A DNA stretch of 64,000 nucleotides from Taudactylus pleione (taxonomy: Eukaryota; Chordata; Amphibia; Anura; Myobatrachidae), in the NCBI GenBank assembly GCA_031769625.1, contig JAUIMM010000888.1, positions 558,001 through 622,000 of the forward strand, in the 5' to 3' direction. A program made the translations under genes and the position numbers. Each line of letters begins with the position of its first letter. The stretch's first letter is position 1. The notes beneath the pieces are model-generated. The model worked only from the letters and a program-made list of their open reading frames with translations. It was not told the origin of the DNA and did not search any database. Positions 44,301-53,360 of the stretch are shown piece by piece.

Positions 44301-44335
44301 TACACCCTGTCACACACTCACACTACATCCTGTCA
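41335..44335. repeat. 1,502-bp tandem duplication within the satellite
   Basis: Two adjacent copies, about 41,335-42,830 and 42,830-44,335. Markers at a 1,502-bp offset: CATGCTCAC at 41,422 and 42,924, and CACACAGTCA at 42,741 and 44,243. The unusual strings CATACTCAAACTCACCATG and CATACTCAGCCTGTCACCTG occur once in each copy. Almost no differences between copies were seen. Confidence 0.88.
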
Positions 44336-44344
44336 CATACTCAC

Positions 44345-45828
44345 ACTACATCCTGTCACATACTCAGCCTGTCACCTGTAGCACTACACCCTGTCACACA
44401 CTCACACTACGCACTGTCACATACTCACACTACACCCTGTCACATACTCAGCCTGTCACCTGTAGCACTACACCCTGTCATATACTCAGCCTGTCACACT
44501 ACACCCTGTCATATACGCACACTCAGCCTGTCACACTACACCCTGTCATATACTCACACTCAGCCTGTCACACTACACCCTGTCATATACTCAGGGGTGT
44601 ACTATTCTCAGCCTGTCACACTAAACCCTGTCATATACTCACACTTCATCCTGTCACATACTCACACTACATCCTGTCACATACTCACACTACATCCTGT
44701 CACATACTCACCCTGTCACCTGTAACACTACACCCTGTCACACACTCACACTACGCACTGTCACATACTCACACTACATCCTGTCACATACTCACCCTGT
44801 CACTTGTAACACTACACCCTGTCACACACTCACACTACGCACTGTCACATACTCAAACTCAGCCTGTCACACTACACCCTGTCACATACTCAGCCTGTCA
44901 CCTGTAGCACTACACCCTGTCATATACTCAGCCTGTCACACTACACCCTGTCATATACTCACACTCAGCCTGTCACACTACACCCTGTTATATACTCACA
45001 CTCAGCCTGTCACACTACACCCTGTCATATACTCACACTCAGCCTGTCACACTACACCCTGTCACATACTCACACTCAGCCTGTCACACTACACTCTGTC
45101 ACACATTCACACTACACCCTGTCACCTGTAACACTACACCCTGTCACATACTCACACTACATCCTGTCACATACTCACACTACACCCTGTCACACACTCA
45201 CACTACATCCTGTCACATACTCACACTCACCCTGTCACCTGTAACACTACACCCTGTCAAACACTCACACTACGCACTGTCACACACTCACACTCAGCCT
45301 GTCACACTACACCCTGTCATATACTCACACTCAGCCTGTCACACTACACCCTGTCATATACTCACATTCAGCCTGTCACACTACACCCTGTCACATACTC
45401 ACACTCAGCCTGTCACACTACACCCTGTCATATACTCACACTCAGCCTGTCACACGCTCACACTACACGCTGTCATATACTCACACTCAGCCTGTCACAC
45501 TACACCCTCTCATATACTCACACTCAGCCTGTCACACACTCACACTACACCCTGTCATATACTCACACTCAGCCTGTCACACTACACCCTGTCATATACT
45601 CACACTCAGCCTGTCACACACTCACACTACACCCTGTCATATACTCACACCCAGCCTGTCACACTACACCCTGTCATATACTCACACTCAGCCTGTCACA
45701 CTACACCCTGTCATATACTCACACTCAGCCTGTCACACTACACCCTGTCACATACTCACACTCAGCCTGTCACACTATACTCTGTCACATACTCACACTC
45801 AGCCTGTCATACTATACTCTGTCACATA
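44345..45828. repeat. Divergent 37-bp satellite units at the array edge
   Basis: The repeat changes to units of about 37 bp that alternate CACACTACACCCTGT with CATATACTCACACTCAGCCTGT. The CACCTGTAAC half is mostly lost and a new CAGCCTGT ending dominates. One unit carries an odd insert, CAGGGGTGTACTATTCTCAG, near 44,593. The array stops at about 45,828 (CACATACC then TCTGGGG). Confidence 0.93.
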
Positions 45829-46112
45829 CCTCTGGGGTCCCGCTGTCAGCCCGCACAGGAGGAGCCGGAAGATACCCTCCCACATTCTCCGCTCCTCGGT
45901 TCCCGACGGCATGTGAGATGGATGCCCGGTTGTCCCGCTGTCAGCCCACACAGGAGCAGCCGGCAGGTACACTCCTTCATCCACGCTCCCCGGCGGCATG
46001 TGAGACAGAGTCAGCCGCGAGCCCGGGTGTCTCGCTGTCAGGCGCACAGGAGCAACCGTCAGGTACCCTCCTTCATCCTCCGCTCCCCGGTGCCCGGCGG
46101 CATGTGAGAAGG
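45829..46112. repeat. GC-rich ~96-bp minisatellite, three units
   Basis: Three copies start with CGCTGTCAG at 45,841, 45,936 and 46,033 (spacing 95 and 97 bp). Each runs through CACAGGAG, CAGGTACC-like, and CTCCGCTCC motifs and ends CGGCATGTGAGA. They are rich in CpG. The 175-residue open frame across them has no domain I recognise and follows the repeat period, so I do not call it a gene. Confidence 0.85.
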
Positions 46113-46440
46113 AGAGTCAGCTGCGTCTGCCAGGGAGGCCGAGTGGGGGAGGATCCGGGGACAGGGAGGAGGAGGCTGGGGGAGGACGGACAGGGAGGTG
46201 CTGGGACGGGTGAGGAGGTGGTGCTGGGAAGTAGGGGATGGGTGACTCCCTCTTACTCACCAGCGGCTCCCAGGTCCTGGACGGACTTCATAGGGGCGTA
46301 CATAGGACTCCACGGCAGTCCTGTCTATTTCTACCCCTTGACCATGGAAGGCACTGCGAGACGGCGCCCCCCCTCGGCCGGCACCCCTGGCGAGTGCCAT
46401 CCTGGCCAATGGGTAGATACGCCCCTGGATAGTACCTCCA
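46113..46440. other. GC-rich segment with a short inverted-repeat element
   Basis: 46,113-46,255 is GC-rich with no recognised gene. At 46,292-46,426 there are short inverted ends (AGGGGCGTA at 46,292 and TACGCCCCT at 46,418), like a 135-bp MITE, but no clear target duplication. On the minus strand a 46-codon open stretch from an ATG near 46,400 runs into CTG|GTGAGTAAG near 46,256, a good splice-donor match. It could be a first exon or a chance frame in a repeat. I favour a repeat. Confidence 0.35.
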
Positions 46441-46446
46441 ATTGAA

Positions 46447-46625
46447 ATTACACCACACATGCCACACAGAGCCCTTTCACAATAAGCCACACAGTAGAAC
46501 TCCTTAAAACACATTATACCACACACAGTAATGCCCCATAAAACACATTATGCCACACACAGGAACACCCCTTAACACACATTATGCCACACACAGGCAT
46601 GCCACTTAAAACACATTATAGAAAA
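46447..46625. repeat. ~40-bp CACATTATGCC minisatellite, block 1
   Basis: About four loose copies of a unit with CACATTATGCCACACACAG and CCCCTTAAAA. The same unit reappears at 47,360-47,455. Confidence 0.8.
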
Positions 46626-47359
46626 CAATGAGTAATTACACTGCGCACATGGGATTGATGTAATAGGCGGGGTGTGCTGCATCTACAAAGAAGGGTGCTC
46701 TCCCTACTGTATATGTACAAAAAGTATGCTATGCAGCTAGATGGCCTGTCGTGTCAGCTCCGTAATTGACCAAAAAAAGGGTTATTACAAAACTGGAAAA
46801 TGATCAAACTTTTATGCAATCAAATCTCAAGATACATGTACAAACCTGACCTGATAAACTGAAACTACATATCAGATCAGGTGAGGGGTAAATAGGGAGT
46901 GTTCAATGGTCGTGACTAAAAACAATAAACTGTAGGAAACATGTTCAGAGTAGGAAACAAAAACATATTAAAATTGAAAAATTGCAGTGGAGTCGCTGTA
47001 GATTATAGTCCACCCCAGTATGTTTAATGTAAATAGAACGGTGATGCGCAGAATAGTATAAGAGTCAGTACTTGGAGAACTTCGGTGTGGAGCAGGAGCG
47101 GTGTCCCGCTACTCACCCCTCTAGATGCTTTTAGTCCTTGTGATACCACAGTGAAGCGTCCGTTGCCCAGGGTGATCAAGGTGGAATACGAGGTTGACTG
47201 GAGGGGTCGAGAAGCAGGGACTCCAGACAAGGGCACAGACGCTGATGGTGCGGACCAGAGCTGCACCTGGTTGAAACACCCCTCACTGTCCACAGGATAC
47301 CAGCTCTGTGTCCTCTGCCTGGGGAGGCAGTGTAACTGGTTTAGATGGTCAGGTCTTCA
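46626..47359. other. Unclassified 0.73-kb segment between two minisatellite blocks
   Basis: No gene, terminal repeats or target duplication recognised. It has a small inverted repeat (CCTGACCTGATA near 46,847 with TATCAGATCAGG near 46,870). The right half (47,070-47,345) is moderately GC-rich and could be a fragment of a retroelement leader. Because it splits one minisatellite in two, it may be an insertion. Confidence 0.4.
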
Positions 47360-47455
47360 CACATTATAACTTTTAAAACACATTATGCCACACAGCAATG
47401 CCTCTTAAAACACATTATGCCACACACAGTATTGCCCCTTTGAAACACATGAAGT
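47360..47455. repeat. ~40-bp CACATTATGCC minisatellite, block 2
   Basis: Two to three copies of the same unit as 46,447-46,625 (AAAACACATTATGCCACAC with AATGCCTCTTAAAA). Confidence 0.75.
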
Positions 47456-47504
47456 GTGTATGACTCTTCTCTGACCAGCAGCTTCGACCCCACCAACGCA
47501 ACGT

Positions 47505-49162
47505 GACTTTCTAGCAGCATCTCCCTGTGTCTCCCCATTCCCACCAGAGTAACCCCCCCAACACCCCCGCATGCCTCTAGCAGCAGCTCCCTCTGTCTCC
47601 TCTCCCACCAGAATCCAACCACCCCATCCCTATAGCAGCAGCTCTCTGCCCTGTGTCTCCTCTCCCAGCAGATTATACCCCATCAGTTGTTGCTAGATCC
47701 ATCTTGAAGAAAGGACCTCTGATGTCACAACCACATGACCGTTTTGACAGTGCCGGACCGCTACCAGTATTACTAGACACGTGGGCATAGAGAGGAAATA
47801 TAAACCGTGCCTGAAGTGTGAGGAGCAAACACTTTTAGCCCCAGGTTCTAAACCTTGCCCCTCCCCCTTTGGTCACCGGTCACATCAAAGGTCCTGTGAA
47901 GTATCTTGTTCTAGACCTAACCCCATCCTTATAAAAGCAGCTCCCTGTCCTGTGTCTCCTCTCCCACCAGATGACCCCCCTCCCCCATCCTATAACACCA
48001 GCTCCCTGGCCTGTGTCTCCTCTCCCACAAGATACCACCTTCCCTATAGCAGCAGCTCCCTGTCCTGTCTCCTCTCCCAGCAGTTGATTCCCCCCCCCAT
48101 AGCAGCAGCTCCCTGTCCTGTCTCCTCTCCCAGCAGATGACCCCCTCCCTATAGCAGCAGCTCCCTGTCCTGTCTCCTCTCCCAGCAGATGATCCCCCCC
48201 ATAGCAGCAGCTCCCTGTCCTGTCTCCTCTCCCAGCAGATGATCCCCCCTATAGCTGCAGCTCCCTGTCCTGTCTCCTCTCCCAGCAGATGATCCCCCCC
48301 ATAGCAGCAGCTCCCTGTCCTGTCTCCTCTCCCAGCAGATGATTCCCCCCCCTATAGCAGCAGCTCCCTGTCCTGTCTCCTCTCCCAGCAGATGATTCCC
48401 CCCATAGCAGCAGCTCCCTGTCCTGTCTCCTCTCCCTGCAGATGATCCCCCCCATAGCAGCAGCTCCCTGTCCTGTCTCCTCTCCCAGCAGATGACCCCC
48501 TCCCTATAGCAGCAGCTCCCTGTCGTGTCTCCTCTCCCAGCAGATGATTCCCCCCATAGCAGCAGCTCCCTGTCCTGTCTCCTCTCCCAGCAGATGATTC
48601 CCCCCCCATAGCAGCAGCTCCCTGTCCTGTCTCCTCTTCCAGCAGATGATCCCCCCCCATATAGCAGCAGCTCCCTGTCCTGTCTCCTCTTCCAGCAGAT
48701 GATCCCCCCCCATATAGCAGCAGCTCCCTGTCCTGTCTCCTCTCCAGCAGATGATTCCCCCCCCCCAATATAGCAGCAGCTCCCTGTCCTGTCTCCTCTC
48801 ACAGCAGATGATCCCCCCCATATAGCCGCAGCTCCCAATCCTGTCTCCTCTCCCAGCAGTTGATTCCCCCCCCATAGCAGCAGCTCCCTGTCCTGTCTCC
48901 TCTCCAGCAGATGACTCCCCCCCCCAATATAGCAGCAGCTCCCTGTCCTGTCTCCTCTCCAGCAGATGATTCCCCCCCCCAATATAGCAGCAGCTCCCTG
49001 TCCTGTCTCCTCTCCCAGCAGATGATTCCCCCCATAGCAGCAGCTCCCTGTCCTGTCTCCTCTCCAGCAGATGATTCCCCCCCCTATAGCAGCAGCTCCC
49101 TGTCCTGTCTCCTCTCCCGCAGATGATTCCCCCCCCAATATAGCAGCAGCTCCTTGTCCTGT
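47505..49162. repeat. ~50-bp CT-rich minisatellite
   Basis: More than 20 copies of a 50-55-bp unit with ATAGCAGCAGCTCCCTGTCC, TGTCTCCTCTCCCAGCAG and ATGATTCCCCCCC. Most length variation is in the poly-C run. Looser founder-like units lie at 47,505-47,690, then about 240 bp of unrelated DNA (47,690-47,930), then the regular array from 47,940. Minus-strand open frames of up to 347 codons (CWERRQDRELLL or AGEETGQGAAA repeats) occur in all three frames and simply reflect the repeat. Confidence 0.93.
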
Positions 49163-49500
49163 GTCAACCTCACTCATTCCCCCCCTTCCCACACCTCCCC
49201 TGTATGTATAGTAACAACTCCCACTGGTGCCTTATCGCCCAGTCTCTGCCAGCCCCACTCACCTTCTATAGCTTCTCGGAACCTGTCCACTCCTGGTCCC
49301 AGCTTCTCTTCTCGCTGTTCGCGGGTCCGCAGCGGTGGCGACAGAATGATGTTTCAAACGTCATTCCGCAAAAGGAGCCGCCGGGACGTCACGCAGGCCG
49401 CACCATGGTGAGTGACAGGAGGGGCGGGCCGCTGGTGAAGGACGAGGAGGAGCAGTGATTGAGCTGGAGGGGAAGGCTGCTCGGCGTCACTGACCGGACC
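49163..49500. promoter_or_regulatory. CpG-rich segment, possible promoter and first exon
   Basis: 49,300-49,450 is CpG-rich (CGCGGGTCCGCAGCGG, GCCGCCGGGACGTCACG) and holds a CRE-like GACGTCAC at 49,386. On the minus strand a GAAG|GTGAGTGG splice-donor match lies near 49,262. The frame leading into it is open for about 27 codons but has no ATG after an upstream stop, so any such exon would be 5' untranslated. On the plus strand ATGGTGAGTGACAGG occurs at about 49,404. No protein was recognised. This is a guess from composition. Confidence 0.3.
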
Positions 49501-49508
49501 GGCCCATT

Positions 49509-49553
49509 TGGCCATCGGCCCTTCTGGCATTTGCCAGAACTGCCCGATGGCCA
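49509..49553. repeat. Short hairpin inverted repeat
   Basis: TGGCCATCGG-CCCTTCTGGCA is followed, after a 2-base loop, by its near-perfect reverse complement ending CCCGATGGCCA. It could be the end of a DNA transposon or a conserved piece of a dispersed repeat. Confidence 0.7.
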
Positions 49554-49689
49554 GTCAGGCCCTGCTGTAGACTACAGGTGTGACCTAACCCCTAGAGCTG
49601 ACTATCTTCCTCCAGCAAAGCATTCACTGCTGCGACATGAGCAGGTGATGGCTGGAATTGTCCTTTCTGTTGTGGGTGCCCCCTTCTGT

Positions 49690-51416
49690 GGGTATGTCGG
49701 TGTTCCCTGGTTTGGCGTTTCCCATTTCCTAGCCTTACAGAACTTACTTATGTGGCCCTCCTGGTTACATCTTTAACACCTTCGTAGTTGACGTGTTGTA
49801 AAAGGTTGTTGTTGTGTGGATTGGGGAATGAGTAAAGATTGTGGTTGTGTATAGGGATAAGGGTTTAGAGGTTGTATGGGATGAATGTATTGTGGCTGTG
49901 TGTGATAAGAGTGCTGCGGTGATATTTGCATTCCTTCCAGAGCTTGAATACTGACAGCCATTAGTTTCTTGCTCTGCATTTCTCTCTTCCTAAGGATGTT
50001 TTTATCATGTTCAATTGCAGATTCCCTGAGTGTGTCTACCGTAACTCCCCTCCATCCAGGAAGTGAGGTCTGAACCCTGGTCTTTAGAGTGTCCTTAAGA
50101 CCATCCATAAGCACTGTGATTGTCATTTCCCTGTGGTGTGCGTTGTCTTTTATATCCTCTATACCTATGTATTGTGTAATAGTCTGCAGTGCTCTGGTGA
50201 AATAATCTGCTGTAGACTCACTCTCTTTCTGCTTAATCATGAAGATTTTACTCCAGCTAACAATTAATGGGAAAAATACAGCCATTGGGTGACAATATGG
50301 GTTATATTGTCCTGATTACCTGTATCAGTTATGGGACTATCTCCATCCAATACACAAGCCGTGATAAACTTTTTCACATCGGTATTGTGTGGAAGACATG
50401 CCCGTAATACCACTCGCCAATCTTTATTGGTTGGCTCATGAGCATTACCTAATCCTTTACAAATCTCTGGCACTTTGCTAGTTCTTTCCTAGGGTCAGGG
50501 AAATCTGTCATTATAGAACATAGTTCTGCTCTTGTCCATGGACAATGCATCGCTACATCCATTGTGGCCACTACACTATGGGCGTCCGGATTCCCATTGG
50601 GAACAGTTATTGTCCGGACAGGATGGATCCCTGCCATAATGCTACCTTTGGCCTGATTACCTAGTTGAGGGTTCAGCCTACTGCTACTATGTATGGTATT
50701 AGTAATCTCCGCTACTGTTAAAGCGGGTGTTAATACTTCCTATACTGGTGGGGCTACCTCCATTTCTGGTACTAGCGGGGCAGCTATCTGTGCTTGCTGT
50801 GTTGAGACATTTAACATTGTGCAACATGGGAAAGAGCGGACATCACAACAGGTTCATCATCTGCATCATAAACATGTTCCTTATAGTTACTTAGAAGAGG
50901 GTACAAATTACTTGTTACATTTTTATGAGTTTTTAGATCGACTGTGCCTACACCCCCATCCGCATAGGGCGGTGGTGGTGCGCATGCACTACTGACATTA
51001 CCTTCCACAATGCTACCTTGCTGTGCATGCGCGCTACTTTGCAGCACACACGCAATGCTATTTGCGTGAGCGTTCCCTTGCGTCATGCATGAGATGCTAG
51101 TTTGCGTCGCGTGCACACCGCTAAGCCACATATCCCCCTCGTGCTGCCACAACTTCAAGCAATCGTTAAAGTTTACCCTTTTCTTCAGAAACTTCACTAA
51201 ACATATACTGTCTCTGAGATTGTTCAGAACCTCAGAATCAAAGCTACCAATCTTAGGAAAAGGTATTCTACTTTTCTTGGTCATTTTGACACATATGTCG
51301 CAGTACGTTGTAGTGTACGCACCATACTTTTTATACATAACATACCTGGCCAATCCTAATGGCTCTTCCATCTGCAGCACATCATCGACCATTATTAGAG
51401 ATTGCCTTGCACCCAT
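49690..51416 (-). pseudogene. Endogenous retroviral gag (broken)
   Basis: Read on the minus strand, this is a retroviral Gag in order matrix, late domain, capsid, nucleocapsid. The start at 51,416 gives MGARQS, a myristoylation-type N-terminus. The first frame runs 201 codons and holds a PPPPY late-domain motif. Capsid follows in three overlapping frames (50,637-50,449; 50,473-50,264; 50,285-49,773), so at least three frameshifts have accumulated. The capsid part resembles gamma/epsilon-type retroviruses in motif spacing (ELCSIMTDFPDPRKEL; then ESTADYF and LPGWRG). After a stop at 49,773-49,775 a CX2CX4HX4C zinc knuckle can still be read, the stop falling inside its first CX2C pair. No protease, polymerase or env follows. 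Family placement is by motif memory only and the copy is clearly dead. Confidence 0.8.
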
Positions 51417-52135
51417 CTGGGAAAATGCTTAGTAATTTCTAGAGAATTTCGATTGGTGAACGATTTTCAGAGAACTACGTTCGCTCACTCCCTCCCGTTA
51501 TACACAGCAGACCCATCTGGCATTACAGTCGGCTTGCACAATGAGGAGCAGACTAACCACCTATTGTAAATTATCTTACTTGCGGCCGTATTAAACAAAG
51601 CTTCAGCCGCTCGCTCCTTCCCGCTATACCCCACTTCACCGTTACGTTATGATCCATGTGTATACACGAGGTATAAAGCAAAAGCCTAGCGAATTATTTT
51701 ACTTGTGGTAAATTTAACCCAAGCTTCACCACTAGCTTCCTACTTTGAGTTTACTCCCACTGGTAGCATCTAGAAGTTTCAATAACCCCTAACCTTGCCA
51801 GCAGTTTAACTCCCATGACACCCACTTCACAATCACAGTTTATATAACCATGTGGTCCGATCACATTGCCCAAAGAACCTAACTGATCAATGGACTTTGC
51901 AATTAATGGATGTTTGGACCAAGAAACACCTTAATTTCTCGATAACCTAAACCACAATGTACCTGCTTTGTACACTGGCCCAGTAGTTTGTGCTGCCCTG
52001 TTGGGCACCTACTGAGTTTACACTGAGGCTTAACAGACAGTAGCCACCACTTTGCAATCACACGTTTCAATTATACACTCCTTTTCTGCGCAGAAAATAA
52101 AACCCTTTCTCCCTTAATATGGTAGTATAATTCAG
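51417..52135 (-). other. Leader or LTR region upstream of the retroviral gag
   Basis: This holds no gene. A direct repeat of about 126 bp is visible: CGCTCACTCCCTCCCGTTATAC near 51,484 against CGCTCGCTCCTTCCCGCTATAC near 51,610, with a looser third copy around 51,695-51,750 (TTACTTG and AAGCTTCACC). Given its place upstream of the gag start it may be the 5' untranslated leader and LTR of that retrovirus, but I could not fix LTR ends or a primer site. Confidence 0.4.
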
Positions 52136-52141
52136 AGGTTT

Positions 52142-52975
52142 TTAACAAGCAGTCACGCTATACATACAATGACCATTGAACACGTGGCAGCAATACAGGA
52201 AATATGCGTATGATAGAATTTTTAGAGGGAATTGGTCATACCCAGGAAGTGGTGCAGGCCAATCTTGTCCATAGTCGTGGGCATTTTTTGGATAGCCAGA
52301 GTATTGGTAGGGACTGGTTTGACACCCCAGGAGGTCAGGAGGTGACCCACATATGGAACATCTGTCACTCTGAAACAGCACTTGATTTAATTTCTTGTTG
52401 ATGTCACAGAATCTTTGTGGGACTTTACTGAGGCAAATATCATGCTACTCCTTGGTGCTGCCCCAAATCTTAATGTTATCCACTATAATCTCACATGGGT
52501 ATCCCTTAAAGAGATTCTCCATACACTGCTGGAACACTTGACTGCAATTGCATCTATCATTGGGCATTCAGAGCAAGGCATCTATGCCCACAGGTGTTAT
52601 AAATATCGTGAGCATGGATCTACATTTGGCATCCAGAGAGGGAATATTTCTGCATTGGGCATATCAGCAATCAATTGCTCCACAGTTGTGAGAGGCTGAT
52701 GTGGTCTTGTAAGGGTCTAGTTCGGCTGCACTGGGTTGTTAAAGTTTCTGTCCTTTTTTACTGGTGCAAAGGGCTTCCTCTATTGATGCAGTGACCCCAA
52801 CTTTGATCATGCAGTTTTGTTCCGCTTTTACCTTGTCCGTCATGGCAAATGTATGCATCTGGGAGCACACACTGTGGGTGTGATAAGTGATTGGTAATTT
52901 CCCAGTAGTATTACAGTCTATCAAATCTGAAATGTCATTCAATTCTGGAACGTCTTGTCGTAGCACATAGGGCCT
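52142..52975 (-). pseudogene. Decayed Ty3/gypsy reverse transcriptase fragment
   Basis: On the minus strand, broken frames line up with gypsy reverse transcriptase in order. The N-terminal finger (DKVKAEQNCMIKVGV, with a KLPITYH motif before it) is at 52,966-52,739. The region around the fourth motif (FQQCMENLFKGYPCEIIVDN, where the usual catalytic YxDD has become IVDN) is near 52,540. A thumb-like part (MPTTMDKIGLHHFLGM) is near 52,270. Stops and frame changes are frequent. It is older than the Gmr1-like copy and belongs to another gypsy lineage. It runs into the gag leader at about 52,140. Confidence 0.75.
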
Positions 52976-53060
52976 GATTCAGTGTTTGTAGCATCCTTCT
53001 TTACCTCCCAAAAGTAAATTAAAAGCTCAGGGTCATACCTTCAATAAAAGCAAGTTATGA
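52971..53060. mobile_element. Solitary MITE end (GGGCCTGATTCAG)
   Basis: AGGGCCTGATTCAG at 52,970 matches the end of the complete MITE at 60,963. No matching inverted end was found nearby, so it is a fragment. Confidence 0.5.
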
Positions 53061-53084
53061 CCATTAAACAAAAGCCACCACGGC

Positions 53085-53360
53085 CCTAATTGTGTGGAGT
53101 TTGTATATTCTCCACGTGTTTGCATGGGTTTCCTCTGGGTACTCCGGTTTCCTCCCACACTCTGAAAATATACTGCTAGGTTAATTGGCATCCAACAAAA
53201 TTAACCCTAGTGTGTATGTGTGTGAGCATGTGGTAGGGAATATAGATTGTAAGCTCCACTGGGGCAGGGACTGATGTGAATGGCCAAAATATTCTGTGTA
53301 AAGCGCTGCGGAATATGTGTGCGCTATATAAATAACTGGTAACAATAAAAATAAAATAAT
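53085..53360 (+). repeat. Dispersed LINE/SINE 3' tail
   Basis: It contains GGGTTTCCTCTGGGTACTCC, GGTTTCCTCCCACACTCTG, GATTGTAAGCTCCACTGGGG and GCGCTATATAAATAA, ending in an A-rich tail. This combination is a familiar dispersed non-LTR or SINE 3' end in frog and fish genomes (from memory). No coding part. Confidence 0.7.

Larger units (their letters stand above)
37195..44345. repeat. 45-bp satellite array, right segment
   Basis: Same 22+23-bp dimer as left of the retrotransposon, about 159 units, with the same variant types (CTCTAACTCTAC near 37,785; CACATGCTCAC; CATATAATCAC). From about 41,940 the units become less regular: the 22-bp half is often missing, giving runs of CACACTACACCCTGTCACATACT. 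No gene seen. Confidence 0.96.

Noticed and set aside
1..45828. Centromeric satellite with CENP-B boxes
   Set aside because: No TTCG...CGGG-type CENP-B box seen in the unit. A centromeric location cannot be excluded but nothing supports it.
45918..46445. 175-codon plus-strand frame in GC-rich DNA
   Set aside because: It follows the 96-bp minisatellite and has no recognisable domain. GC-rich DNA has few stops by chance.
48149..49192. 347-codon minus-strand frame
   Set aside because: Product of the 50-bp minisatellite; all three frames are open, so coding constraint is absent.
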